This document shows positions 1 to 8,791 of a stretch of DNA of 64,000 nt, piece after piece. The stretch is from Ornithinibacillus scapharcae TW25 (GTDB lineage: Bacteria; Bacillota; Bacilli; Bacillales; Amphibacillaceae). Made by a program: the position numbers and the translations under genes. The notes below the pieces were generated by a model, which did no database searches, was not told the origin of the DNA, and worked only from the letters and a program-made list of their open reading frames with translations. The first letter of the stretch is position 1; every line of letters starts with the position of its first letter. The stretch is from positions 1 through 64,000 of the forward strand of contig NZ_AEWH01000050.1 of assembly GCF_000190475.1 (NCBI RefSeq), read 5' to 3'.

Positions 1-30
1 GCAAAATCTTAGTAGCTGTTTTTGCAACAG

Positions 31-66
31 CTTTTATATAATATCATGTCGTTCGTTTATCGTCAA
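31..66 (-). promoter_or_regulatory. rRNA operon promoter P2 (proximal)
   Basis: On the minus strand a TTGACG -35 (61-66) and a TATTAT -10 (38-43) are separated by exactly 17 bp. An A/T-rich tract lies just upstream, as in Bacillus rrn promoters. A G at position 31, seven bases past the -10, is a plausible start, in line with the GTP-initiating rRNA promoters of Bacillus. The rRNA genes themselves would lie left of the window. Confidence 0.8.
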
Positions 67-122
67 CAACTTTTTTAAAAACTTTTTTCATGTAAGTTGC
101 TTCTTAAATTAGCGACTTGATT

Positions 123-152
123 AATATATCATGTTTGACCGTTTCGTGTCAA
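123..152 (-). promoter_or_regulatory. rRNA operon promoter (middle of three)
   Basis: Minus-strand TTGACA (147-152) and TATATT (123-128) with 18 bp between them. The surrounding bases resemble those of the proximal promoter (GTTGAC, then a CATGATAT-like approach to the -10), which suggests duplicated promoter units. Confidence 0.75.
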
Positions 153-222
153 CAACATTTTCAATATATTTTTATAGAACTTTTGTCGTTAAATAAACAA
201 GGTTATTTAAGCAACGTATTAC

Positions 223-251
223 ACTTTATCACGGTAACAACATTATGTCAA
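223..251 (-). promoter_or_regulatory. rRNA operon promoter (distal)
   Basis: Minus-strand TTGACA (246-251), 17-bp spacer, TAAAGT (223-228). This is the third in-line promoter pointing out of the left edge. The rest of the 432 bases before ygzB holds no convincing gene. Confidence 0.6.
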
Positions 252-432
252 CACCTAAATTCTATAAAAAATACTCTGTCGCTTAATCATGCATATCGAC
301 TGACTCTATATTCACATCATGCAAGGTTTGTTTCTACTATATATGAATATGTACATCTAAATGAAAACGATTCTACTGATAAGATAAATTATGCTATACT
401 ATCTTTGTAAAGATTAAGGAGGACAAGTAAGC

Positions 433-819
433 ATGGCTCAACTAGTTTATTCCAGTAAGATTAATAAGATACGTTCATTTGCTCTAATACTGATTTTCGC
501 TGGAATCGGTTTAATGTACATAGGTTTACTTTTAAAGAAAATTGAATGGTTAATGGTAATCTTCTTTCTCCTAGGAGTTATCTCTATAGTACTAAGTACT
601 GTAGTTTATTTTTGGATTGGAATGCTTTCCACCAAAGCCATTCCAATTATTTGTCCATCATGTGAGAAACCTACAAAGATGTTAGGACGTGTGGACGCAT
701 GTATGCATTGTAAACAACCATTGACACTAGATAAGAATCTAGAAGGTAAGGAATTTGACGAAAAATATAATTCTCGTAAATACCGCAGAGAACTAAAAGA
801 CAACCAAGATAATCAGTAA
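433..819 (+). CDS. ygzB: YgzB family membrane protein (DUF2614)
   Basis: A 128-residue protein with two N-terminal membrane segments (about residues 15-35 and 40-62). A short zinc-ribbon-like tail with two CxxC pairs (CPSC and CMHC) and a charged C-terminus follow. This is the YgzB family, whose function is unknown; it lies next to perR in Bacillus. The start has a strong AAGGAGG 10 bases upstream, and an extended -10 (TGCTATACT) lies just before it. A terminator follows directly, so it is probably monocistronic. It sits between the rRNA promoters and the folate genes. Confidence 0.85.
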   Translation: MAQLVYSSKINKIRSFALILIFAGIGLMYIGLLLKKIEWLMVIFFLLGVISIVLSTVVYFWIGMLSTKAIPIICPSCEKPTKMLGRVDACMHCKQPLTLDKNLEGKEFDEKYNSRKYRRELKDNQDNQ

Positions 820-822
820 ACA

Positions 823-853
823 AAAAACATCTGCCTTAAGGTAGATGTTTTTT
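823..853 (+). terminator. Terminator of ygzB
   Basis: AAACATCT and AGATGTTT pair around a short loop and a T-run follows. The hairpin ends about 35 bases before the pabA start. Confidence 0.8.
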
Positions 854-886
854 TCTGCAATAAAATCAAGAAAAGAGGAATTTGCA

Positions 887-1483
887 ATGATTCTAGTTAT
901 AGATAATTATGATTCATTTACTTTTAATTTGGTTCAGTACCTATATCAACTTAATAAAAAAATAATCGTCAAACGTAATGACGAAATTAGTATAGAAGAA
1001 ATTCGTGTGATAAATCCAACTCATATACTACTTTCCCCTGGACCTGGTAACCCTGAAACAGCTGGAATCTGCCTTAAGGTTGTACATACACTCTATCAAG
1101 AATATCCTATCCTAGGAGTCTGTTTAGGTCATCAAGTCATCGCGCAATCTTTTGGGGGGAATATTGTGAAAGCAAAAGAACCAACCCATGGGAAAGTATC
1201 TTTTATAAAGCATGATGGTCAAGGAATGTTTCATGATTTACCTAATCCATTACCAATCACCAGGTACCATTCTCTTATGGTGAGTCATCAGGGTTTACCA
1301 GAATGCCTAGAGGTTAGTGCAATAACTGAAGCTGGTGATATCGCTGCAATTAGACATAGAGAATATCAGGTTGAAGGAATACAAGGACATCCAGAAGCGA
1401 TATTATCAGAAAATGGACCTCAGTTATTAGGAAACTTCTTTCAGGAGAAAGGGGGTTGTATAAATGACATACCTTCAATTTGA
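887..1483 (+). CDS. pabA: Aminodeoxychorismate/anthranilate synthase glutaminase subunit
   Basis: A 198-residue class I glutamine amidotransferase that supplies ammonia to the chorismate-binding partner. The N-terminus MILVIDNYDSFT, the oxyanion PGPGNP motif, the nucleophile Cys79 in GVCLGHQ, and the His-x-Glu of GHPEAI are all present. I start at 887, behind AAGAGGAA, not at the ATG 42 bases upstream, because the usual family N-terminus begins here. It overlaps the next gene by 20 bases and so is translationally coupled. The partner looks like PabB rather than TrpE, so folate synthesis is the main role. The same subunit may also serve tryptophan synthesis, as the B. subtilis amphibolic PabA does. 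Confidence 0.9.
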   Translation: MILVIDNYDSFTFNLVQYLYQLNKKIIVKRNDEISIEEIRVINPTHILLSPGPGNPETAGICLKVVHTLYQEYPILGVCLGHQVIAQSFGGNIVKAKEPTHGKVSFIKHDGQGMFHDLPNPLPITRYHSLMVSHQGLPECLEVSAITEAGDIAAIRHREYQVEGIQGHPEAILSENGPQLLGNFFQEKGGCINDIPSI

Positions 1484-3179
1484 CTTTCATAAGAAGACAA
1501 AGATATTTGCAAGTCCTGACCGGATTATTCAAGCATATACAATAGAAGATGTAATTCCTGCACTAACTGAAGTTCAAGAAGCTGTTCATTTAGGTTATTA
1601 TGCAGCTGGTTATCTCTCTTATGAATCCGCACCCGCTTTCGAGAATGTGATGGTTGCTCATTCTAATAATAAAATGCCGCTCCTTTGGTTTGGTATTTAT
1701 TCAGAAGTGAAGATGGGATCAAAATATCATAAAATGGATTCTTTCCATAAATCAAACTGGTATATGGATACTGAAAAGCATCATTATGACAATGCTATCA
1801 AGTTTATAAAAAACCAGATCGAGCTAGGGAACACCTACCAGGTTAACTACACCATTCGTATGCATTCTGAATTTAAAGGCGATCCTTTCTCGTATTATCA
1901 ACAGTTAGCAAATTCACAATCTGCTTATTACAGTGCTTACTTGGATCTCGGGGAACACAAGATACTTTCTGCTTCACCAGAATTATTCTTTCATCTAAAG
2001 GAAGGTAAAATCAAAACAAAACCGATGAAAGGTACTATCGCAAGAGGCAAATCCGACATGGAGGATCAAGAAAATAGTAGATGGCTTTATCACTCCGAGA
2101 AGAATCGTGCAGAGAATGTGATGATTGTTGATTTACTTCGTAATGATTTAGGTATAATTTCTAAACCTGGTTCCGTAAAGGTGCCTGAGTTATTCTCAAT
2201 TGAACAATATCCAACCGTCTACCAAATGACCTCAACGGTTACTGGTGAAATTGCTGATAATAAAGATATTGTAGATATTTTTAAAGCACTGTTTCCATGT
2301 GGATCTATAACAGGAGCACCAAAAATTAACACGATGAAAATCATCAATCAATTGGAAACCTCACCTCGCGAAGTATACTGTGGTGCAATTGGTTATATTA
2401 CACCTGATCAGGAAGCAATTTTTAATGTTCCGATTAGAACAGTTATAATCGGCGAAGACGGGAAAGCAAGTTATGGAGTTGGGGGAGGTATTACGTGGGA
2501 TTCGGATGCAGAGGATGAATATCATGAAGTGTTAACGAAGGCGAAAATTCTCTCTAATAGTAGGAAGGAGTTCCAATTAATTGAAACAATAGGATTAAAA
2601 AGCGGGAAGCTGATTGTTTTAGACGAACATTTAGAACGCCTAAAGAATTCCGCAAATTATTTTGGGTTTAAAGTAGATGTTAATAAATTGCGATATGACT
2701 TACTAAGACTAGGAGAACAACACAGTGAAGGAGATGGGAAAATCAGAGTACTCCTGGATTCAAACGGCAATATAGTAAAGGAAGTATTACCATTACAGCC
2801 CATATCGATTGAAAAACAAAAAGTGTCTCTAGCTAAAATTCCTGTTTGTAAGCAGGATATCTTCCTTTATCATAAAACTACCAATCGTGCAGTTTATGAG
2901 CAAAGACTACAAGAAAGCCCGGATGTTTTTGACGTTCTATTATGGAACGAACAGGAAGAAGTAACAGAGTTTACGCGCGGAAATATCGTTGTTGAATTAG
3001 ATGGTGAACGATACACACCTCCTGTTTCATCGGGGTTATTGGCTGGAACCTATCGAAAATCATTACTTCAACAAGGAAAAATTAAAGAACGTATCATACC
3101 CAAGAATCAATTGCCTAGGTATGACCGTATCTGGTTTATTAATAGTGTAAGAGAATGGATAGAAGTTGAGTTCATATAA
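1464..3179 (+). CDS. pabB: PabB-PabC fusion: aminodeoxychorismate synthase I / ADC lyase
   Basis: A 571-residue protein of two parts. Residues about 100-365 form a chorismate-binding domain with the PabB-type lysine motif KPMKGTIARG and GSITGAPK. Residues about 375-571 form a class IV aminotransferase-fold lyase with VLDEHLERL and the PLP-lysine region HKTTNR. Together with PabA it would turn chorismate and glutamine into p-aminobenzoate. B. subtilis keeps pabB and pabC as separate genes, so the fusion is a lineage trait. The chorismate part is short at its N-terminus compared with stand-alone PabB. The start follows AGGAGA inside the end of pabA. Confidence 0.88.
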   Translation: MTYLQFDFHKKTKIFASPDRIIQAYTIEDVIPALTEVQEAVHLGYYAAGYLSYESAPAFENVMVAHSNNKMPLLWFGIYSEVKMGSKYHKMDSFHKSNWYMDTEKHHYDNAIKFIKNQIELGNTYQVNYTIRMHSEFKGDPFSYYQQLANSQSAYYSAYLDLGEHKILSASPELFFHLKEGKIKTKPMKGTIARGKSDMEDQENSRWLYHSEKNRAENVMIVDLLRNDLGIISKPGSVKVPELFSIEQYPTVYQMTSTVTGEIADNKDIVDIFKALFPCGSITGAPKINTMKIINQLETSPREVYCGAIGYITPDQEAIFNVPIRTVIIGEDGKASYGVGGGITWDSDAEDEYHEVLTKAKILSNSRKEFQLIETIGLKSGKLIVLDEHLERLKNSANYFGFKVDVNKLRYDLLRLGEQHSEGDGKIRVLLDSNGNIVKEVLPLQPISIEKQKVSLAKIPVCKQDIFLYHKTTNRAVYEQRLQESPDVFDVLLWNEQEEVTEFTRGNIVVELDGERYTPPVSSGLLAGTYRKSLLQQGKIKERIIPKNQLPRYDRIWFINSVREWIEVEFI

Positions 3180-3192
3180 GAGTACACGAAAC

Positions 3193-3228
3193 AAAAACCC
3201 TGTTACATCTAAATGCAACAGGGTTTTC
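3193..3228. terminator. Bidirectional terminator between pabB and perR
   Basis: AAACCCTGTT pairs with AACAGGGTTT. There is an A-run on the left and a T-run on the right, so it can serve both convergent genes. Confidence 0.85.
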
Positions 3229-3230
3229 CT

Positions 3231-3674
3231 TTAATGTCTACTACTTTCTTGTTGTTGACAACTTTCACATGTTCCATATACTTCCATACGATGATGACTT
3301 ACTTCAAATCCAGTAACCTTCTGTGCTAAGGATTCCACTTCATCTAAAGAAGGATAGTGGAAATCGACAATCTTCCCACAAGATTCACAGATAATGTGGT
3401 AGTGATCGGAAAAATTACATTCAAACCGACTGGATGAATCACCATATGTTAATTCACGAACTAAGCCATTTTCACGCAGTACACGTAGGTTATTATAAAC
3501 AGTCGCGACACTCATATTGGGAAATTTTCCTTCTAGTGCCTTATAGATTTCGTCTGCAGTAGGATGTATAACTGCATTCATTAAATAATCAAGCACCGCA
3601 TGACGCTGTGGTGTTATTCTTACCCCTGACTCTTTTAGCGTATCAATTGCTTTTTGTAGTCTATTTTCAGCCAC
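3231..3674 (-). CDS. perR: Peroxide-sensing repressor PerR
   Basis: A 147-residue Fur-family repressor of peroxide defence genes. From the GTG at 3674 (SD GAGGTG six bases upstream) the numbering matches B. subtilis PerR: winged helix with [11 protein letters not shown], regulatory-metal ligands H37, H91, H93 and D104, and structural zinc Cys96, Cys99, Cys136, Cys139. The fifth ligand, Asp85 in B. subtilis, is Glu here (RFEC), next to an extra Cys86. An alternative GTG at 3683 would add three residues but has a poorer ribosome site. Autoregulation is indicated by the PerR box over its promoter. The downstream gene bcp is a peroxidase and fits the same stress response. Confidence 0.93.
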   Translation of the reverse strand: MAENRLQKAIDTLKESGVRITPQRHAVLDYLMNAVIHPTADEIYKALEGKFPNMSVATVYNNLRVLRENGLVRELTYGDSSSRFECNFSDHYHIICESCGKIVDFHYPSLDEVESLAQKVTGFEVSHHRMEVYGTCESCQQQESSRH

Positions 3675-3725
3675 GTCATGCACCTCGCTTTCATGGTAAT
3701 TTCAAAAACTGATACAATTATTAGA

Positions 3726-3740
3726 TTATAATCTTTATAA
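3726..3740 (-). promoter_or_regulatory. PerR box (autoregulatory operator)
   Basis: TTATAATCTTTATAA matches the 7-1-7 consensus TTATAATNATTATAA at every fixed position except one. It lies two bases past the -10 of the perR promoter, so bound PerR would block the start point. Confidence 0.85.
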
Positions 3741-3742
3741 TT

Positions 3743-3772
3743 AGTTTACGCTTATCCATTGATTCTTGTCAA
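3743..3772 (-). promoter_or_regulatory. perR promoter
   Basis: Minus-strand TTGACA (3767-3772), 18-bp spacer, TAAACT (3743-3748), leading straight into the PerR box. Confidence 0.7.
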
Positions 3773-3837
3773 TCTTAGTATATTACTATATAGGAATTAT
3801 TATAACTTAGCCCACTACTACAGTACCCATCCATATA

Positions 3838-4395
3838 TTAAACATCTGTATTCAATGGTAACTCTTGACCATTCATCGCTTTATTAACATATCGAGCGGC
3901 GACAAATAAGAAATCCGATAATCGATTAAGATAAGAAACGACTAATGGGTTAGGTAATTCCTCTACTAATCCTACTGCTAGCCTTTCCGCTCTACGTGTT
4001 ACTGTTCTCGCAACATGGAGTGCACTAGATGCCGGATGGCCAGATGGCAAGATAAACTGTTTTAATGGTTCTAAGTGCTGGTCCCATGCATCAATTTGCT
4101 TCTCTAATTCTTCGATATGTTCTTTCGTTAATTTCCAAGCAACTTCTTTATCAGATGGCGTTGCAAGCTCTGCTCCAACATGAAATAATATCGTTTGGAC
4201 CCGATGGATTTGTTCTAGAAATCTCTCCTTATCCGCCCAGTTCTCTCCAGCCACTAAACTAGAAGCTAGGCCAATCATAGAGTTTGCTTCATCACAAGTT
4301 CCATATGCTTCTACTCGTAAATCATTTTTTGGTACACGTTTTCCATATACTAAAGACGTTAAACCTTTATCACCCGATCTTGTATAAATCCTCAC
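3838..4395 (-). CDS. PduO-type cob(I)alamin adenosyltransferase
   Basis: A 185-residue enzyme that transfers adenosyl from ATP to cob(I)alamin to make coenzyme B12. The ATP-binding signature near the N-terminus (YTRSGDKGLTSL), VEAYGTCDEANS, and the C-terminal RTVTRRAERL helix are all present and of standard length. Its start lies two bases after the stop of the dehydrogenase gene, so the two are co-transcribed. I see no B12-dependent enzyme or cobalamin riboswitch nearby. In B. subtilis the homologue (yvqK) sits elsewhere, so this pair was inserted into the perR-bcp neighbourhood. Confidence 0.9.
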   Translation of the reverse strand: MRIYTRSGDKGLTSLVYGKRVPKNDLRVEAYGTCDEANSMIGLASSLVAGENWADKERFLEQIHRVQTILFHVGAELATPSDKEVAWKLTKEHIEELEKQIDAWDQHLEPLKQFILPSGHPASSALHVARTVTRRAERLAVGLVEELPNPLVVSYLNRLSDFLFVAARYVNKAMNGQELPLNTDV

Positions 4396-4397
4396 AA

Positions 4398-5348
4398 CTA
4401 ATACCCCCTCTTTGGATCTACTATATTCTGATAATCCGTTTCACCTTTTTGGAATTTATCCAAGTTATCTTGAAAAATATCAAGTGCTCGCGACATATAG
4501 TTAGGTGAGCTACCAGAGATATGTGGTGTCACGGTAATATTAGATTCTTTCCAAAATGGACTATCTGCCGGTAGTGGTTCTTGTTCAAAAACATCTAATA
4601 TAGCATGTGCTATTTGTTTTTCTTGAATAGCGTATAATAGGACATTGCTGTCTACAAGGTCACCACGTCCAATATTGACAAAGACTGCACTATCTTTCAT
4701 TCGTATAAAGTGCTCTTCTTTAAGTAAATATCTTGTTTCGTAAGTACTAGGAAGGACCGAAACCAGAAAATCCGCTTCTGGTAATTTCTTATTTAATTCC
4801 TCCATTGTATGTACTTCATCAAAGTACTCTACTGGTCTACCGCTTCTGGACACCCCAATTGTTTTCATCTGAAAAGCTTTTGCAATCCGGGCTATCTCCT
4901 GACCAATAGCACCAGTTCCAAGTACTACTAATGTCCGACCAAATATTTCATTCGGGCGAACTGACTTATCCCATTTACTATGTTTTTCCGATTCTATAAA
5001 ATGCTTTTCTTGCCTATACACTTGAAGAAGCATCGAGATCGTATATTCCGCCATCTGGATTTTATGAATACCCCGAGAATTCGTAACGAGAATATTTCTT
5101 TCTGCAATTTGTTTAAATGGTAATCTCTCTACACCAGCAGAAAGGACCATAATCCAATTTAAATTAGTTGCTTTAGCCAAATTATCATCATTTAAATCCT
5201 CACCATAGGTCACAAGTATAGATGCCTGTCCAAGATGTGCTTCTGCTTGTTCCATACTTTCCGTAAAAATAAACAACTGATTTGGATAGTTTTCTTGTAA
5301 AGCCTGTTGATGCTTATCAGATACTTTGGCAGAGAATAATATAGTCAA
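4398..5348 (-). CDS. D-2-hydroxyacid dehydrogenase family protein
   Basis: A 316-residue NAD(P)-dependent dehydrogenase. The Rossmann glycine motif GTGAIGQEIA starts near residue 143. The catalytic Arg (NIGRGDLV), Glu (DVFEQEPL) and His (TPHISGSS) are present. The substrate cannot be read from sequence; the group includes glyoxylate/hydroxypyruvate reductases and related 2-keto acid reductases. The start is a TTG preceded by AAGGGGG. It is the first gene of a two-gene unit with the adenosyltransferase. Confidence 0.85.
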   Translation of the reverse strand: MTILFSAKVSDKHQQALQENYPNQLFIFTESMEQAEAHLGQASILVTYGEDLNDDNLAKATNLNWIMVLSAGVERLPFKQIAERNILVTNSRGIHKIQMAEYTISMLLQVYRQEKHFIESEKHSKWDKSVRPNEIFGRTLVVLGTGAIGQEIARIAKAFQMKTIGVSRSGRPVEYFDEVHTMEELNKKLPEADFLVSVLPSTYETRYLLKEEHFIRMKDSAVFVNIGRGDLVDSNVLLYAIQEKQIAHAILDVFEQEPLPADSPFWKESNITVTPHISGSSPNYMSRALDIFQDNLDKFQKGETDYQNIVDPKRGY

Positions 5349-5421
5349 AACAATGCCCCCTTTGTATTGTTCGAAAAATACCTATCTCCATAATAAACAC
5401 AATCAAAGAATTCAACAACTG

Positions 5422-5468
5422 AAAGTGCCAGATATACGATACATGACGTAGTATATCTGGCACTTTTA
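5422..5468 (-). terminator. Strong terminator after the sugar transferase gene
   Basis: About 15 bp of uninterrupted pairing (AAGTGCCAGATATAC with GTATATCTGGCACTT), directly after the stop codon at 5469. The stem is nearly symmetrical. Confidence 0.85.
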
Positions 5469-6137
5469 TTACGTTCTACTTTTCAGTGTTTGTTTCGATG
5501 CCTGAAATAAGATTTTGGCATCTAATTTATAGGAACAATTTTGTGTGTAATATAAATCATAAGTGATCTTCTTCCCATGATTATCATTAGTAATGCCTTT
5601 TATTTGCGCATAACCTGTTATACCAGGTTTTACCTTTAACCGGTTCATCTGGTGTCGATTATAGTAATCTGCTATTTCTGGACGTTCTGGGCTTGGCCCT
5701 ACTAAGCTCATATCTCCTCGAAGCACATTCCATAATTGTGGAATTTTCTCCAATCCGTATTTTATTAACCAAAGTCCTGTATCTGTATAGGTAACTGTCT
5801 TATCTTGGGTTAGTTTGAAATAATCTGGCACACCTTTTTCCCATGTACTTGGAAATGGATATGGCGGCAACCGACGTATAACCCTTGATCCATTGGTCAT
5901 CGTACGGAACGAAATCATGGTAAAGATACTATTATTTTTGCCTACCCTAAGCTCGCGATAAAAAATCGGATTACCTTCCTTCCTAGCTATCCGGTAGCAA
6001 ATGAATAGGAAGAGTGGTGCTAGCAGAATCAGTAATACGACACTTAGCAAAAGGTCTAGCATTCTTTTAAAGAAAAAATAAAGATTGATATGAAAAAAGT
6101 AATTCGATTTTGATTTAGCAGACTCTAGCATTCCCAT
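5469..6137 (-). CDS. Bacterial sugar transferase (initiating glycosyl-phosphate transferase)
   Basis: A 222-residue protein of the WcaJ/EpsL type, which moves a sugar-1-phosphate from a UDP-sugar onto undecaprenyl phosphate. One N-terminal membrane segment (about 25-48) is followed by FYRELRVGKNNSIF, IPQLWNVLRGDMSLVGPSPERPE and KPGITGYAQIKG, all family hallmarks. It lacks the large N-terminal multi-membrane half of WcaJ, as is common for the short form. No other polysaccharide genes lie beside it, so it is an orphan here. GAGGTG precedes the ATG. Confidence 0.85.
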   Translation of the reverse strand: MGMLESAKSKSNYFFHINLYFFFKRMLDLLLSVVLLILLAPLFLFICYRIARKEGNPIFYRELRVGKNNSIFTMISFRTMTNGSRVIRRLPPYPFPSTWEKGVPDYFKLTQDKTVTYTDTGLWLIKYGLEKIPQLWNVLRGDMSLVGPSPERPEIADYYNRHQMNRLKVKPGITGYAQIKGITNDNHGKKITYDLYYTQNCSYKLDAKILFQASKQTLKSRT

Positions 6138-6275
6138 ATGATATACACCTCTTTTAAGTTGTACATACTTAATTACTTCATATTATTCAAGTTATTGGGT
6201 GTATATAACTACGTAACAAAAAAGTAATATTACGTTGCCCTGTCTCATAAGGTATAACCCCTTCTAAATTCCAAT

Positions 6276-6323
6276 AAAAAGACCAAACACTTTAGATTTC
6301 CACCTAAAGTGTTTGGTCTTTTT
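6276..6323 (-). terminator. Terminator of bcp
   Basis: AAAAAGACCAAACACTTTAG pairs perfectly with its complement around an 8-base loop, immediately after the bcp stop. Confidence 0.9.
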
Positions 6324-6326
6324 CAC

Positions 6327-6797
6327 TTATACTAGATTTTCACGAATGAACTGTAACGCATCTTCCACATGTCCGTCCACTTTTACTTTTCGGTATTCTT
6401 TCTGTAGATTTCCTTCCTTATCGATAATAAAAGTAGAACGTTCCACACCGTAATATTCCTTACCAAAGTTCTTCTTCAACTTCCATACATCATAGGCTTC
6501 TGCAACTTCATGATTCTCGTCTGCTAACAGCAAGAATGGTAAGTCATGTTTATTTATAAATTTTTGGTGACTTTCAACTGGATCAGGGCTAATGCCAATA
6601 ATCACTACATCAAGTTCTGCAAAGCTTTCATGGTTATCACGGAAATCACATGCTTCTGTCGTACAGCCTGGTGTCATATCCTTTGGATAGAAATACAGAA
6701 CGACATGTTTTCCTTTATAATCTTCTAAACTTACTTCCTTTCCCTCCTGATTCGGAAGTGTGAAGGAAGGAGCTAGTTTTCCTAGTTCGAGACTCAT
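6327..6797 (-). CDS. bcp: Thiol peroxidase, Bcp/PrxQ type
   Basis: A 156-residue peroxiredoxin that reduces hydrogen peroxide and organic peroxides with thioredoxin. The peroxidatic Cys45 in TPGCT and the resolving Cys50 (CTTEAC) mark the atypical 2-Cys PrxQ class. I start at 6797 because GGAGG lies seven bases upstream; the ATG 18 bases earlier would begin inside the ribosome site. It is the homologue of B. subtilis ygaF, in the same place near perR and gsaB. No PerR box is evident at its start. Confidence 0.92.
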   Translation of the reverse strand: MSLELGKLAPSFTLPNQEGKEVSLEDYKGKHVVLYFYPKDMTPGCTTEACDFRDNHESFAELDVVIIGISPDPVESHQKFINKHDLPFLLLADENHEVAEAYDVWKLKKNFGKEYYGVERSTFIIDKEGNLQKEYRKVKVDGHVEDALQFIRENLV

Positions 6798-6855
6798 CGT
6801 ATTACCTCCAAACATTTATGTTACCTTCACTATATCATTACAAAAGCTAAGATTG

Positions 6856-7293
6856 CTAATCTCTTGCCCTATCCTGTTGATTCGTAACAATTTGAATCAC
6901 GAAAGCGGTTGGTAACACATAACCAATTAACGCCTCTATTAATGCTATCAGTCTTCCGATTCCAATAGGTGTAATGTCACCATAGCCTATCGTTAACATG
7001 GTTACTCCACTGAAATAGAAAGAATGAATCATCGAACCAACTGGATTAACCTGTCTGAGTTCTCCACCCTCTACTAGATAGATACCTTCAAACGATAGAA
7101 TAAAATAGATTAAACCAAATCCAATAATAACGATTGTATAGGTGATCAATAAAGAGGAGAACATTTCCATCGAAAATCGTCTCTCCTGCATTCGGACTCC
7201 TAAAATTTTTCTTTCCCCTAAAACAAAGCCATAGATGCTTCTAGCAATAATATAACTAACTACCAGAACCAATAGCCATGGTATGATTCTCAT
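6856..7293 (-). CDS. Two-transmembrane potassium channel pore protein
   Basis: A 145-residue membrane protein with an N-terminal membrane helix, a second helix (about 48-70), a pore loop with the filter TIGYGDITP (about 100-108), and a final helix (about 112-135). The TxGYGD filter is the K+ channel signature. There is no attached RCK/TrkA-N domain, so it is a minimal pore and may need a separate regulator. It is separated from bcp by about 60 bases and may share its transcript. It is divergent from gsaB. Confidence 0.82.
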   Translation of the reverse strand: MRIIPWLLVLVVSYIIARSIYGFVLGERKILGVRMQERRFSMEMFSSLLITYTIVIIGFGLIYFILSFEGIYLVEGGELRQVNPVGSMIHSFYFSGVTMLTIGYGDITPIGIGRLIALIEALIGYVLPTAFVIQIVTNQQDRARD

Positions 7294-7438
7294 AATATCT
7301 TCCCTTTTCTAAATAGTCATTATTATAGCTTATGCACTTCTTTGTGAGTGCTTGTCATTTTATTTTTTATTCGCATACGGTACAATAGGTATCGGTATTT
7401 AGAAAGCAAAGACGCTTTTTTACATAGGAGGAAATGAC

Positions 7439-8734
7439 ATGAACTTTTCAAAATCAGAAGCGCTTCATGAAGAAGCACAACAGCATATTGTCGGTGGTGT
7501 AAATTCACCTTCACGCGCATATAAGGCGGTAGGTGGTGGTGCACCAGTTTATATGGAACGGGCCAAAGGTGCTTATTTCTGGGATGTTGACGGGAATAAA
7601 TATATTGATTACCTTGCTGCATATGGTCCGATTATTACCGGTCATGCACATCCACATATCACATCAGCTATCCAAAAAGCTGCTGAGAACGGGGTGCTAT
7701 ACGGTACTCCTACACCACTTGAAAATAAATTCGCCAAAATGCTGAAAGAAGCTATTCCATCATTGGAGAAAGTCCGCTTCACCAATTCCGGCACAGAAGC
7801 TGTTATGACAACCATTCGTGTTGCAAGAGCATATACTGGCCGTACAAAAGTAATTAAATTTGCTGGAAGCTATCATGGACATTTTGACGCGGTACTAGTT
7901 CAAGCTGGTTCTGGACCTTCAACATTAGGTACTCCAGACTCTGCCGGTATCCCAGAATCTGTTGCTCAAGATGTTATCACTGTCCCATTTAATGATATTG
8001 AAGCATACAAACATGCTTTAGATCATTGGGGTGACCAAGTTGCTTGTGTTCTCGTTGAACCGATTGTTGGTAACTTCGGAATAGTTGAACCAAAAGAAGG
8101 TTTCCTACAAGCTGTTAATGACTTAACTCATGAATACGGGGCACTAGTAATCTATGATGAGGTCATTACTGCTTTCCGCTTCACTTATGGAAGTGCGCAA
8201 AAGGTGTATGGAATCGAGCCAGATATGACTGCTATGGGTAAAATTATCGGTGGTGGACTGCCAATCGGTGCTTATGGTGGTCGTAAAGATATTATGGAAC
8301 AAGTTGCTCCATTAGGACCTGCATACCAGGCTGGTACAATGGCTGGAAATCCAGCATCCATGGCTTCTGGAATTGCTTGCTTAGAAGTACTGAAGCAAGA
8401 TGGTGTATATGAAAAACTTGATCAATTAGGAGAACGCTTGGAAAAGGGCATCTGGGAAAAGGCAAAAGAACATGGTATCACCATTTCCATTAACAGATTA
8501 CGAGGTGCTCTAACTGTTTACTTTGGAAGCGATGATAAAGTTACAGATTATGCTGGGGCCGAAAATAGTGATGGTGAATTATTCGGTAAGTTCTTCAAAC
8601 TAATGTTAAACCAAGGTATTAACCTTGCTCCATCTAAATATGAAGCTTGGTTTATCACGACCGAGCATACGGAAGCTGATATTGACCAAACAATTGAAGC
8701 TGTAGGTCATGCGTTTGAGGAAATGAGTAAATAA
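7439..8734 (+). CDS. gsaB: Glutamate-1-semialdehyde 2,1-aminomutase, GsaB paralogue
   Basis: A 431-residue PLP enzyme that turns glutamate-1-semialdehyde into 5-aminolevulinate for haem and B12. The motif [10 protein letters not shown], the SYHGH motif and the PLP lysine in [16 protein letters not shown] are intact. It is not in a hem operon and sits where B. subtilis has gsaB (HemL2), so it is the paralogue rather than the primary hemL. AGGAGG precedes the ATG and it has its own terminator. The nearby B12 adenosyltransferase is a suggestive but unproven partner. Confidence 0.92.
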   Translation: MNFSKSEALHEEAQQHIVGGVNSPSRAYKAVGGGAPVYMERAKGAYFWDVDGNKYIDYLAAYGPIITGHAHPHITSAIQKAAENGVLYGTPTPLENKFAKMLKEAIPSLEKVRFTNSGTEAVMTTIRVARAYTGRTKVIKFAGSYHGHFDAVLVQAGSGPSTLGTPDSAGIPESVAQDVITVPFNDIEAYKHALDHWGDQVACVLVEPIVGNFGIVEPKEGFLQAVNDLTHEYGALVIYDEVITAFRFTYGSAQKVYGIEPDMTAMGKIIGGGLPIGAYGGRKDIMEQVAPLGPAYQAGTMAGNPASMASGIACLEVLKQDGVYEKLDQLGERLEKGIWEKAKEHGITISINRLRGALTVYFGSDDKVTDYAGAENSDGELFGKFFKLMLNQGINLAPSKYEAWFITTEHTEADIDQTIEAVGHAFEEMSK

Positions 8735-8747
8735 TCCATTATTGGTA

Positions 8748-8789
8748 AACAAAAAGGTTACGTTGCAGATGATAACGTAACCTTTTGTT
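8748..8789. terminator. Bidirectional terminator between gsaB and the merR-like gene
   Basis: AACAAAAAGGTTACGTT pairs with AACGTAACCTTTTGTT; both convergent genes end within 60 bases. Confidence 0.88.
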
Positions 8790-8791
8790 AT

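Noticed and set aside
117-410. A 97-codon open frame at the left end on the plus strand
   Set aside because: It lies across the rRNA promoters, has no ribosome site and a composition like non-coding A/T-rich DNA.
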